Shown here one piece after another: positions 46,181-57,620 of a DNA stretch of 64,000 bases (position 1 is its first letter; each line of letters opens with the position of its first letter). Both the position numbers and the translations under genes were made by a program. Source of the DNA: Phalacrocorax aristotelis (taxonomy: Eukaryota > Chordata > Aves > Suliformes > Phalacrocoracidae); NCBI RefSeq assembly GCF_949628215.1, contig NC_134297.1, positions 1 to 64,000 of the forward strand. Direction: 5' to 3'. The notes below the pieces were generated by a model that did not search any database, was not told the origin of the DNA, and was given only the letters and a program-made list of their open reading frames with translations.

Positions 46181-46609
46181 ATGTCCGGCCGCGGCAAGAG
46201 CGGCGGTAAGGCCCGAGCGAAGGCCAAGTCTCGCTCCTCCCGGGCCGGGCTGCAGTTCCCGGTCGGGCGCGTCCACCGGCTGCTGCGGCGCGGGCACTAC
46301 GCGGAGCGGGTCGGGGCCGGCGCCCCGGTGTACCTGGCGGCCGTGCTGGAATACCTGACGGCCGAGATCCTGGAGCTGGCGGGCAACGCGGCCCGCGACA
46401 ACAAGAAGACGCGGATCATCCCCCGGCACCTGCAGCTGGCGGTGCGCAACGACGAGGAGCTCAACAAGCTGCTGGGCGGCGTCACCATCGCGCAGGGCGG
46501 CGTCCTGCCCAACATCCAGGCCGTGCTGCTGCCCAAGAAGACCGGCGGAGCCACCGGCCCCGCCAAGGCCGGCAAGAAGGGCGGCGGGCAGCAGTCGCAG
46601 GAGTACTAG
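46181..46609 (+). CDS. H2AX: Histone H2A.X
   Basis: Intronless 142-aa H2A. The histone fold is nearly identical to human H2A.X ([58 protein letters not shown]). The C-terminal tail ends in SQEY, the H2A.X hallmark. The Ser of SQEY (residue 139) is the ATM/ATR/DNA-PK target phosphorylated at double-strand breaks, and the final Tyr is the WSTF site in mammals. The linker before it is Gly/Lys-rich and one residue shorter than human (143 aa). The start is chosen from the canonical MSGRGK. It sits between DPAGT1 and convergent HMBS, as in human. No defect seen. Confidence 0.98.
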   Translation: MSGRGKSGGKARAKAKSRSSRAGLQFPVGRVHRLLRRGHYAERVGAGAPVYLAAVLEYLTAEILELAGNAARDNKKTRIIPRHLQLAVRNDEELNKLLGGVTIAQGGVLPNIQAVLLPKKTGGATGPAKAGKKGGGQQSQEY

Positions 46610-46640
46610 GGCGGCCTGCCTCCCGGCCACCCCGGCGCCA

Positions 46641-46688
46641 CAAAGGCCCTTTTCAGGGCCACCCCCATTGCTCACCGGGAGAGCTGCG
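46641..46688 (+). terminator. H2AX: Histone 3' stem-loop and downstream element of H2AX
   Basis: GGCCCT-TTTC-AGGGCC (46645-46660), with AAA before and ACCC after, is the canonical replication-dependent histone stem-loop bound by SLBP, 32 nt past the stop. About 16 nt downstream GGGAGAGCTG (46677-46686) resembles the U7 snRNA-pairing histone downstream element. Confidence 0.93.
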
Positions 46689-46936
46689 ATCCGCGGGGCG
46701 GGACCGGAGGACCGGAATGGCGGGCGGGGGGGGAGGGGGGGGGCTCCGTCCCGCCGTCGTGCGCGGGGGCGGGGCCGCGCCGGCGGGCCACGGCGATGGC
46801 GGCGAAGAACCGCCCGTCCCAGGCCACTTGGAAAGGCCGCGGACCGAAGAGCTGCTCTGTAAAGACTTACACTCACGCTGGGGTGCTTATCATCTCTTGT
46901 GTTTATCATGTTACATTCGGCAGACTTTGCATAGAG

Positions 46937-46960
46937 AATAAATGACGCTTCGTTTGCAAC
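46937..46960 (+). terminator. H2AX: Distal poly(A) signal of H2AX
   Basis: AATAAA at 46937-46942, about 330 nt past the stop. Mammalian H2AX makes both stem-loop-ended and polyadenylated mRNAs; the same arrangement is visible here. Confidence 0.7.
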
Positions 46961-47775
46961 CCCGCACCCCAGTAAGGTGCCCTTTCAGTGTTTCTACAAG
47001 GCACTGTGATGCCCGAGGCCTGCTGAGACCAGCAGCCCCGGAGTGAGTGCAAGGAGCCGCAGTAAGAGGGCTAACGCTTGCAGAAAGGCACAGTAGCCCA
47101 AATTTAGGCTTCCTCTTCAGCTCCCTGATGGCTGGTGTAGATGAGCATCTCCAATCGACCCTTTTAGACAAGGGTGCAAGGGAAATGGGGCTGGCTGCCC
47201 ACTGAGCTCCTAAGTTGTTACCAGCCTCTCTGCACCTGGTAACTGAAAACTTAATGTCTTGCCTTAATCAAGGCCTATGGCAGATGTGGCACCTGTGCTG
47301 CTTTACCGCAAGGAACCTGGTATTAAGGGCCTATTAACATCCTCCTCTTAGACTTCTTTCTCTTATTCCCAAATAATATTAATGACTACAGAAAATACTT
47401 CAGTACTGTCAGCACAGTACAGCGCTTTAGCACCACCACAGTTGAGTGCGATTATAATCTGTAACAAGTGCTTGTTCCTAAATGGAACAGGAGAATGCTT
47501 AAAGATTATTTTTTAACCTTCCTAGCTACAAAAATTATTAAAAAAAAAAAAACTTTGAAGAGCCGCTTTGCAATTTAGAGAAATGCAGAGGGATGAAAAC
47601 CCTGAACAGCATAAACTACTCGAGTGAGTCAGCCTCGAATTTCAAGTTTTTGCACCCAAACATCAGATAAGACCAGTGCCAACATTTAAATAAATCCCTT
47701 CCTCCGAAGGAGGATGACAGCGCAGCTGCGACAGCTCGCTCGAGTTGTAGCAATTGTGCCGAGCCCCGCACAGGC
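46961..47775 (-). other. Convergent 3' interval between H2AX and HMBS
   Basis: AT-rich and contains the HMBS 3' UTR on the minus strand. I found no canonical AATAAA for HMBS; a minus-strand AATAAT near 47505-47512 is a weak candidate. An A12 run lies near 47541. No other gene recognised. Confidence 0.5.
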
Positions 47776-50700
47776 TCAGCGGGCATCGTTGAGCTGCCTC
47801 GCCACGCTGAGGATATGCTTAGCTCCCTTGCTCAGGAGTAGACTAGCTAGTTGCACACCAAGGTTCTCTGCAGCTTCCTGGGCCTGAGCAGGGACGTTCT
47901 TGGCTGTGATGCCAACGTGCTGCGCATCATCGTTCGGTCCATCTTCAGTCTGTGAATATAAACACCTGCAGGTAAGGCAGTGGGAAGGAGCGGGCAAGGA
48001 TTATGTGGAAAGGGGGTAAAACCAGTGGTCTGAGGAGCCCCAAGAACAGCACTTTCCCAGGAACCAGACTGAAAGCAATAGGTTTCAAAAGGTCTGGTTT
48101 TTTCATTCAGCTTCAGGATTGGATTCTGAACCCACCTGGGTTCACGTACCTGTTGGGGATAATTAACGCTGGTCTGCATGGTCTCCTTCAAGCTATCCGA
48201 TCCATCCAAACTGTAGACTGCTCCGGTCAAATACAGCTTGGAAAGACACACAGAAAGGATTAGCGCTACGTCAAACAAACAGGCAGAAAGCCAGTTATGC
48301 CATTTCTTTTTTTAAAAAAAAAAAAAACAGAACACAAAAAACCAAAACCACCAACCCAACAAAACCTACATACACACAGATTTAGATGAAACTATGAAAG
48401 TATGAAATCTGGAGGGAAGGCTTTTGTAGTCCGGGGGAATGAGCAGAATGGCAGTACAACACAACTATCAGGAAAGCACTCCGTTAGGGAAGATGCAACT
48501 TCCCAAGGAAAAAGCAGAACTTTTTTCTAGCTTCCCACCTCCTTAATCTCACTCCATTGTGTAAAAACACTGATTTTCTGGGGTCAGAAGCGAGACACTC
48601 AGATCTTGGGGCAACACTACGTCTAAAGAAAGGGCAGGAGGGGATTTGGTAGGAATTCCTGCCCTTGGTAGGAAGCTAGAAGGGCATTTTCTAGAAGACT
48701 GAGCTGCTCATACTGCTGCTTTGGACACAAAGCTGTAAGGCTCGAGTCAGGCGCCTACCTGCCCTGAGCAGCTATAACAATATCTACTAGAGTTACCTTC
48801 AGGGAACACACACACACACTGGAATAGGCGTTCAGAAATAACCCCAGATAAATACAACGTAGTCCTCACCTGGCCATCTTTCAGCATGGTGTTGACGGCG
48901 ACAGGGACGCTACATCCACCCTCCTAAAACAGAAAGCAGCCAACACTGACGCTCCTACCCAGCCTACTGTTGAAATCGGAGGCCTCTGAAAAGTTTCGGC
49001 CGCACGCAACCCCGCCTATTGCTTTCCAGGCCCTTCTCAATTCAGAAATTATCTCTATTTCGCAGTTTTAAGAAAGCGTAACAGATTTCCCACGCTACGG
49101 CGTCAGGCCAGCTAGCAGAGCAGTATTTACCACTGCAGGTGGAAGAGCAAGGGTGCCACACCTACCAAACGTTTCATAAAGGCTCTCTCAGCAATGCAGC
49201 ATAACACGGTGTCTGCATCATGCAGGGCAGAGACCATATTCAGTATCTCTTGGTCTTTGGCGCGAACTTCCACTGCTAAGGCACCCTAGATGAAGAAAGA
49301 GAAACACACAACATAACCATCATCATAATTCCTCAACTTCATGCATCTCTGTGCGCCTTCGGCATCGGTCATGAATCGGAGCTCAGAGCTTGGACGCACT
49401 TCACTAAGGGAGTGTTGTTTAGACGCTTACAGAAATTAACGGCAAAACAATCCACTGGTTGCAGAGACATCCTGCAGCAGCTGCTGTGAAGGGACAATCA
49501 GAACTTAATTCAGGCAAGCGCTCGTGTCGTGCTGTCATCTCAAGCAGTTACGCTATCTCAGTTATGACTGCATGTATAGAAGCACCCATCCCAATGTCCC
49601 TTCGTGATGAGAAGGCCGGATACATCCAAGCTTCCCAACCTTTTCTCAAGATAAAGATCAAGTGCTGAATGAGTAACGGTGACAAAATAATTCTTTCCTG
49701 AACTGGAAACGAGACAGGGGCGGCGGGAAGGCACTGCACGGTAGCCGAGAAATGCACGGTCCAAAGTCACTATTTCAGGCTCAGTTTGCAGATTCGTCAC
49801 TTGCAATCACTAACGCCTAGCCAGCTCGGGTTTAGCAAGTTTGATGCCGACGGCGCAACAGTGCGTAAACTCAGCCAGCCGGCCGGCGCGGGCTAGAACA
49901 GTTTGCCTGCCTAGAAACAAGCGCACCAAGAACGCGTGCCAGGACAGGTGTTTCAGCTCCACCCTACAGGCATTAGGACACGGCAAAGGTGCTGCAGCGG
50001 CTCTGCACAACTATCCCAGCACCACACAACAGCGGCCCTGACGAAGCCCGCCCCACGTCTGCCCGGCGTAGTTGTGCCACGCGTTACCCACCACTGACGG
50101 AGATCAGCCCCCGCCGCACCAGGTAACAGACCCGACTACCGTTCTTCCCGCAAGCTGCACCTAAAACAGCCTAACGGCCAACAAAAACGATCGACGGAGC
50201 AGTTCTTTGGCAACGAACATACAAGAAGCATGCAGCGAGATTAAGTACTCTGACACGTCGTACTGCGGCCGGCTTTCAACATGCAGCGCGGGCCAAGATA
50301 CAGAAGTCGTAACGCACCTGTCCAACAGCGTACAGACAGTCTTCAGGGCTTAGGAGCTGGAAGAAAGCAAAACCAGAGTTACATCAAGCTGTGCTGTCCA
50401 GGATATAGGAAGCGAGAGCCAAATTCTATGCTCACCTCTAACATCAAGTGATACTGTGCCTTTTGTGCCAGAAATGTATACATTTCTGTACAAAGAAAAC
50501 AAACCCAACCAACCAAAAATTACCCAAAACCCAGCAAAATTCTCCCTGACGTGCACCAAATCACGAGCTACCGTGGCAATGGATTCGGCAGAAGGCACGT
50601 TCACCTTCGACGGGACAGCCGCAAGGTCTGACCGGCAAGCGGCGACGGTTCAGCAGAGTGGCATTTTCTGCTTTGCTGTCCCTTACCTGGCCGATGCGAT

Positions 50701-53700
50701 TCTCCCAGCCCATTCTCTTCAGCCCAGCAGCAGCCAGGATGATGGCACTGAAGTCTTCCTTCTCATCTAGCTTCTTTAAGCGGGTATTCAAATTCCCTCT
50801 CTGGAGAAGTGGTTAAGCAAGCATAAAAAAAAAAGCAGGCAAACAGTCCTATAACCGCTTAACATTCACTTGAGTGCGTTTAGGGAATGTAAGGAATCCA
50901 ACGGCCTCCGAGCGAGACTCAGTGAGAGCACCGTCCTGAAAGAAGTGTTAAATACAGGCAGTTTTTTTCTTTAAGTAGAATTTTGCCAAGCATTACGGAA
51001 CATTAATCCAAGCACTGACTCTCGAAAGATACCCTTGGCATTTCAGTACAGCATTAACGCCGGGCACCAACGCCGTTTGCACAGCAGGGAACGAGGTGAC
51101 CAGGACCGAAGCAACGGCGCCTTTTACCACTAGCTCAGCGGCCCAAATCGCACCCCGGGGCAGCAGGAACCAGACGGCATTCGGCCACAACACTGCGACA
51201 AACACAACGGTAGGCACCCATCCAGCAGTTTTTCCAAACACTGCTTAAGGTAAAATTCATCCGTGTGCCGGATCTCAGCTAGATTGAGGTCGGCCCCTTC
51301 TTTACAGCCTCGTGAGAAAGCAGGAGGACAGGATGGGCTCTGGTACGCTACACGCCCCTCTCAGAGGAAAGTAGTGGAGAGCAGCTGTTGAGGAGGCAGT
51401 TTATTCTTGTAGGTCAGGTGGCGTAAGTCAGCCTCGATTCTAGATTTCGCATTAAATTATATTCTCCTGCTTGCAGCTTTACCCAGCTCCCACATTCTGC
51501 CAGGAAAGGATACAATATCCCTGAATTCTAACTGAGGGAACTTCTTTTTGAGCTGGGCTGCTCTCCGAAGCGAACTGGTTCCAATCACACTGTGGGGAAA
51601 ACAAAATCAGTGAAGTCCGGAACGCTCACCTCCAGCCCCAGATACGTCACAACTTTCAAAAAAACATATCTGTTTTTTGTTTTTCTTTTTTAACTGAAGC
51701 GAAGATCCAAGAACCTGCCAATGATTTCTCTCTCCTTAGAAGAAAGGAAAGCACTCTAGGAGGTTTAGCATAAAGCCTGGCCAAAGCTAGATGTAGGCGA
51801 GCCACACGCAAGCAACCAACTTACAGGAGATGCTTCTAGAGGGCGGCCCCTCGCCATGGTCAAGGGCTGACGAAACCTCATTTAAAGACCCCAGCACTTG
51901 TCACAGAAAAAAAAGGACTCGGCTGCCTCAAACTGTACCAGATGCAGCCAGCCAACTGAAGTTACTAAAACAGAGGGACTTCATCAATGACAGAAACGCA
52001 GTGGGAGGAGAATGTTTGGAAAGAGCAGGGAGTGTAACTGGAAAGCACAGAAAGCTGCCAGTCGGAGCAGTAAGCACTTCCTTTCCAGAGGTGCATGCTA
52101 TTGACTTTTCCTGGTACCCTGGAACCTAAACCAGACGTGATTTTCCTGCTATCCGGACGCGCAGAAGCACGAGTGTCTGTTTGCGTCACAGCTGGTTTAT
52201 TTCTTTTACTTTAACATGGGGGGCGAGGGGGGATCTTTCTAATAGTTACCTTAATCTGAGTAATTTCACTCACCTATCTCAGAGACAAGAGACTCCAGTA
52301 ACCTCTGTGAAAAGGCAGGTAATTCAAAGCAGCGAAACTGCTTGTGCTCCCAGCAGAACCGTAAGGAAGCGATGTCAAAAAACCAAAGAAACCAGAACTG
52401 GCTGGGTGAGAAGAGCAGCATAGTTCAGGCCCATGCAAGCTAAAATACTGCACCGGACACCCTGCCTGCATTGCAGGCATTCCCCTGCAGTGAGCACAAC
52501 GCAAAGGAGCAGGAATTCATTCTGGAGATGGCGAGGAGAAAGTGTCTAACTTGAGAAAGGACTGAAACTTAAGGGCGGCTCGCGACACCCGACCTCAGTC
52601 GGGGTGCAGCACTCCCATGAGACAGCATTGCCCTTTTCGGCAAGTGGGCTCGGTGTAATGTCTAAGGAAAGCTAATGGAAGGCAGCGCATAAAACCACTA
52701 CAGGACAAGGCAAGGAGTTCACGGACTTGCTGCTGGGAAGTAATCCTCCCTTCCATTTCCACACCTGACTGTCTTCCCCTTCCTCTCCCCACTCACCTCT
52801 TTTCAGGAAGAAGGCTCAGTGTTTTCCCAGAGTTTTTGGGATGAAAGACAACAGCGTCAAGTGGGTTTTCCCTCCTGCAAAATAACACAAGTGCAGAACG
52901 GCTGACACGCCATTTAACAGAAGGCCGTTGAGCCTAACAGTTCTGCTATCAGTCCCCAGAGGAATCGCCCCTGGCTCCAAAATACCCCATCATCACAGTA
53001 AAAGCAAGAATTTCCAGCAAACCTGCTGGCTACGGAACACCAGGACAGCTCTAGTGTTTCCACTGTTTCAGAGATTAATCAGAAGATAGTCAAACTTTGA
53101 ACACCTAGAAGGACCTGAGCTGCCATAGCTTTCCTACTGTTACCAACGCTGTAAAATATAAATGCCTTGGAGAATCAAGCCTCACGCCTACACTTACTTG
53201 CAGACAGCGCCGATGGTAAAGCCGGGAGGAAGAGAAGTCGGCAGATCCTTCAAGGAGTGAACCACGAGATCAACTCTAAAAATTAGAGGACAGTAATTGC
53301 TGAACAAAAGCTTGAGCTCAGGCAGTACCTACCAGAGGCCTGCAGGTCATGGGCAGACAACTGGAATTCACCCTGGGAATTAATACGGAAAACAGGGAGG
53401 CATTTCAGGATTCCATGGCCAGAATTACTATAGAATTCTAGTGTTACTCCAGAAAAGCCACGTCACCTTTCTCTGTCTCTCCTTTCCCATCTGTAAAATT
53501 AAGGCAACGCCTTCATCCCAGCAGCGATGCAAGACATGTTACAACAATCAGGTTGAACGGGGGGAAGACGCTGGAGACATTCCCATGGAGAGTCTCGTCG
53601 CACCAATATGCAGCCAGTACATTGCCCGGTACTAGGCCTCAAACTGAAAATAATAGCTAGCCAAAGTAAACGCTATCTACTTCGTTACAAGGCCAAACAT

Positions 53701-56700
53701 CATCGTAAATGCTTCAGTCTCCGTTATTTTTTCGTCAACTTTACTTGAAAATGCAGTAGCACGTGCCTATGTGCCAGAGATGCAGAAGAATGTCTTCCGT
53801 TTTAAATTGACTTTAGCTAACGCATAAGCACCACTGAAACCCTCCTTGGGATAAAGCACTAGTCCTACTCCAGCAGCTGCCTGAAAGAAGATTTTCTCTA
53901 GCAAGAAGTTACCCAGAAAGCAGCACAACTTGCCCGTGCCCGATGCTCCTGGATATTTAGCACGCAAGTATGTTAATAAACATTAACGTGATAACACTGA
54001 ATACGTTATAGAATATGTTAACACCACCAAGCAAAGTATTTTTAAAAGAATGTACTCGTAAGCAGGAATTAGATGAGGTCATATCCTCTCTGATGCACGA
54101 ATAACACACAAATCGCGGGAGGGAAAAAGAATAGAAAGAAGAAAAAAGAAGAGAAAACCCCAAACCCACCACAACACAAACCTAGCTGGGGCCAAGCAAG
54201 TGACACAAAACCTCCAAAATACCTGGCCTAAGCCCAGGGTAAGGGCAGGGGGTGGAGGGGGTGGAAAGGACAATGACTTATCAAAGGCTTTCTTAGCCAG
54301 AGGGTTACCAGAACAGAAGGAAACTAGACCACATAGGCAGCAAGCCAAAGACATCCACAGAGCACCACAAAGGCCAGGAGGAAAACTGTGAGCTCTTACT
54401 CATTTCTTTCAAGTGCGTTTTCCAGCTCTTTGGTGAAGAGGCTCTTCTCCCCGATCTACACGTAAACAGAGAAACATGAATCACGAAAGAAAAATCTGCA
54501 AATACCTCATCAAACACAATTAATGTCTGTGTAGAGGAAGAAGATGACCTTTACCTTGGAAAGTGCTGTATCCAAGATCTTGTCTCCTGTTGTTGACATG
54601 GCAACTGCTCAGGGAGAGAGCACAAGTAAAAGGTGAGGTTTGGTCAGGGCACGTAGGCCCAGACTGGAAATATCAACATAACATGTAACGACAGAAACGT
54701 CAACGTAACACGTAAGGAGCAGCACAGCGTCACCAGCTACTGCGTGACACAGACTCAAGATAAATAGAAGAGCAGCTCACTTCTAGAAATACGCTGCGCT
54801 CAAGGCAAGTGAAGTTGAGGCTTCCCTCATTGTCCTCAAAAACAGAGCAAGGGGAAAGAGGACAGGCTTTGGGAAGAGCTGACCCAATGGTGTTTCTCTG
54901 GAGTGCCAGTAAACAGGTACTCAGCAGTTCTCTTCAGTGCAAGGCTGGGCTACCATTATTCCTGCGCTACCATTATTCCTGCGCTGTTGAACTCCTGAAG
55001 CCCCAGGCAGGAAAACATCCCTAACGCCTAGTGGAGTGCAGCCAGAGCGACACCGGGCTCTCAAACGGAGCAACGTAACACCGTCTGCATGACACACTCA
55101 GAGCTTCGGTCATCAGGAGCTTACAAAATCCACCTTCCTCCCCTAGAAGAAACCAGCAGCAGTTGCTCAGCCACACAGCCTAACCGAATTCGGACAGCAC
55201 TCTTAGATAAGCGGGGTCCAATCCTCATCCGTGTGGCAGCACTCTACACACACCTCTTGCACTCAAAGATAAGCGGCTGGCTCCTGCTGTCGCCTACCCT
55301 AGAGCAACATCCAACAGAACTTACCAATCTCAAAGCGGAGATCGGGGTATAGCTCACGGAGCATCTCGACTACGCTGTCAGTCTGGATCCGGGCCAGCTG
55401 CAACAAAGCAGAAAGCAAAGCCCCATACAAAGAGCACACCATCCACACAGTAGCTAGAGAGCATTCTTCGATGGGCAGGCATGCGTGACCCCTACGTTCT
55501 CTAAATCGAAAGCGTTAGAAATACGTAGCCCCCACGAAAATCACTCACAGGTACAAACTCCTTGAACCTTGTGAAATCCTACAGTGACCAGAGCATTGTT
55601 TTATGGACTAAGTGGTGGAATAACACCTCCCCCCGTCCAGTGCCACTGTGATCCAAGCACTGACGAGGCAAATCAAAGATTTTATCAAGTTAGGAAGAGC
55701 CACTAGAACAGAAGACTGCGTGTCAGGATTCCCACGCTCTACTTCCAGCTGGGTTGTTAGGGTCACTAGCTGTCCCCCAGTAGGAAATTCCGTTTCTCTA
55801 CACTGCCTTGGTGCCCTTACTCAGAGACAGCATTTACCTACCTAACTTTGAGCCGCTTGGTTTCACCTCTGCGGGTTGTGAGTGCTGAAAGACGCCCACT
55901 TGTCAGCAAGCGGGCAGAAAGGTAAGCAAAACCACCCTCCTGTTGCTCAGTAATGAAAGAACAAGCCAGAACGCACGCTGGGACCCTCTGCTTTTTTTAA
56001 GAGTATGAATTTTACCAATGCTGAGGGTTTTGGGAGAAGCCAGTAAGTTTTCACTCTCCTGCTGGAAGAACCCACAGTTACTAGCAAATATGAGCTCCTC
56101 AGCCCTCTGTAAGATCAGAACTCTATTTAGAGGTTCTACGGACAAGAATAACAGCAACAGCTTAGGCCTGCACACACAGCAAGCAACGGGTCTTAAAGCA
56201 GTGAAGTGCAGGAAGGACGTTCCCTTACATAAGAACAGTAGGAGCAAGTAAAATAAAAACAAAATTACACCAGCGGAGGATCGTTCCCCACATACAAGCG
56301 GCAGCAGACTCGAGTAGCCACAGGTGTTGCAGCTTTTCTCCCACTAATGAGCTCCGTAGCCCAGGGCAACTAACTTTCTTCTCAGGACGGTAGTTTCCCT
56401 ACACATAAAACGTGCATAAGTAGCTGCCTCCCTTTATAAATAGGAGCCTGAGGTCAGGGAGAGACGGTACGCTCGCACAGCTAGTCCCGCGCTGACGCCT
56501 AGGCGCAACGCCTGCTTGGAAGCGCAGAGTTCTTCCTAGGACCTGCTGCTGGGACGAACGAGATTATCTCAGAACAAAGGCCCGGAGGACGTTTATCTCC
56601 CCTCGCCACGCTGCTCCTCCCTGCTGCCAGCGGCTGCCCAAAGATACCCGCTCCATCTCCGGCCCGCCCCTGCCCCGTCCTTCGCGCCGGCCGAAGCCAT

Positions 56701-57277
56701 CGCTCGTTGGGGGTTTCTGTTGGGCTCTCGGGGTCTTTCCCCCCCGGAAGAGCCGCAGGAGCCCAGCTACCCCGCAGGGCGCCCGCCCGCTCAGCCCCCG
56801 AACTCCGCGCTGCTCAGGCCCGGCCGCCACCCGCGCTCCAGGGCGGCGCTGCCAGGGCTCGTCCGAGGGGTCCCGCGAAGGGAGCCGCAGAGCGGGAGCT
56901 CTCGCGTCTTCCGAGCGAGCCCAGCCTTCCCCTCCCGCCTGTATCTGAGCGGGAGCGCCCGCAGCAGCCGCCGCGGTGCCAGGCCACCTCCCCCCGGGCC
57001 GGGCCGGGCCGGGCCGGGCCGCCACCGCCGCTGTGGCCCGGGCCGCCGGCACCCGCAGGGTCCGAGGCCGGCCCTCCCGCCCCAGCCCCGCCGTCCGCCG
57101 CCCGCCTACCTGGCTCCGGCGGGTGCCCACGCGGACCGCTCTGCCGCCCACGCCGTTCTCGCCCTGCGGCGGCAACAAAGGGCTCAGCTCCCGCCCCGCA
57201 GCCAGCATCGCCCGCCCGCCCGCCCGCCCCCCCCCCCCGAGACCCCGACTCACGGCGGCCGCGTCCGGCTCGGCCAT
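47776..57277 (-). CDS. HMBS: HMBS, hydroxymethylbilane synthase (porphobilinogen deaminase)
   Basis: Fourteen exons: 57277-57254, 57163-57110, 55397-55325, 54604-54555, 54455-54400, 53275-53198, 52874-52797, 51589-51514, 50800-50687, 50356-50318, 49285-49166, 48923-48870, 48236-48150, 47949-47776. Total 1077 nt, 358 aa (human 361). The cytosolic enzyme joins four porphobilinogens into hydroxymethylbilane, the third step of haem synthesis. Conserved motifs are present: [23 protein letters not shown], the cofactor/catalytic [35 protein letters not shown], and GGCSVPV whose Cys258 attaches the dipyrromethane cofactor. Intron 8 (51513-50801) has a U12-type donor (GTATCCTTT) and branch site. The start is the only Met in frame in the short first exon. 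Residues 9-22 differ from human and lack the internal Met used by the human erythroid isoform. It follows VPS11 closely on the same strand. Confidence 0.97.
48808..48822. repeat. Short CA dinucleotide repeat
   Basis: (AC)7 in an HMBS intron; a simple microsatellite. Confidence 0.7.
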
Positions 57278-57500
57278 GGCACCGCCGCGGCCTCAGCTCT
57301 GCTCGCGCCGCTGCATGGCGGAGCCCCGCCCCCGCGCGTCACGTCCGGCCGCCCCCGTCAGCGCCGCGCTCAGGGAGCCCGGAGACCACGCCCCCGGCGG
57401 CCCCACCCCCCTCTGCGCACCCGAGAGGCGCGGTACATCCGGAGGCCCCGCCCCCGCCCGCAGAGGCCCCGCCCCCGCCCGCAGAGGCCCCGCACACCAG
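57278..57500 (-). promoter_or_regulatory. HMBS: HMBS CpG promoter with a duplicated GC-box unit
   Basis: Very CpG-rich, no TATA. A 21-bp unit AGGCCCCGCCCCCGCCCGCAG occurs twice head to tail (57443-57484) with a partial third copy; each carries Sp1-type GGGCGGG boxes on the minus strand. The promoter lies between the VPS11 poly(A) signal and the HMBS start, a gap of only about 245 bp. Confidence 0.75.
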
Positions 57501-57504
57501 CCCA

Positions 57505-57620
57505 GCGCCCAGCGAGGCGGGTTTATTGTAGGCCCGAGGGCCGGGTGAGGGGGAAGCCCGGGTACAGACTGCCGCGGCCACACAGGGAGCCCCGCACCGC
57601 CGCAGGGCTCGGGGCAGGGC
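57505..57620 (-). terminator. VPS11: VPS11 3' UTR and poly(A) signal
   Basis: Minus-strand AATAAA at 57522-57527, about 95 nt past the stop codon, so the 3' UTR is very short and ends against the HMBS promoter. Confidence 0.85.

Noticed and set aside
46091-46909. 272-aa minus-strand frame opposite H2AX
   Set aside because: Antisense shadow of the highly GC-biased histone codons.
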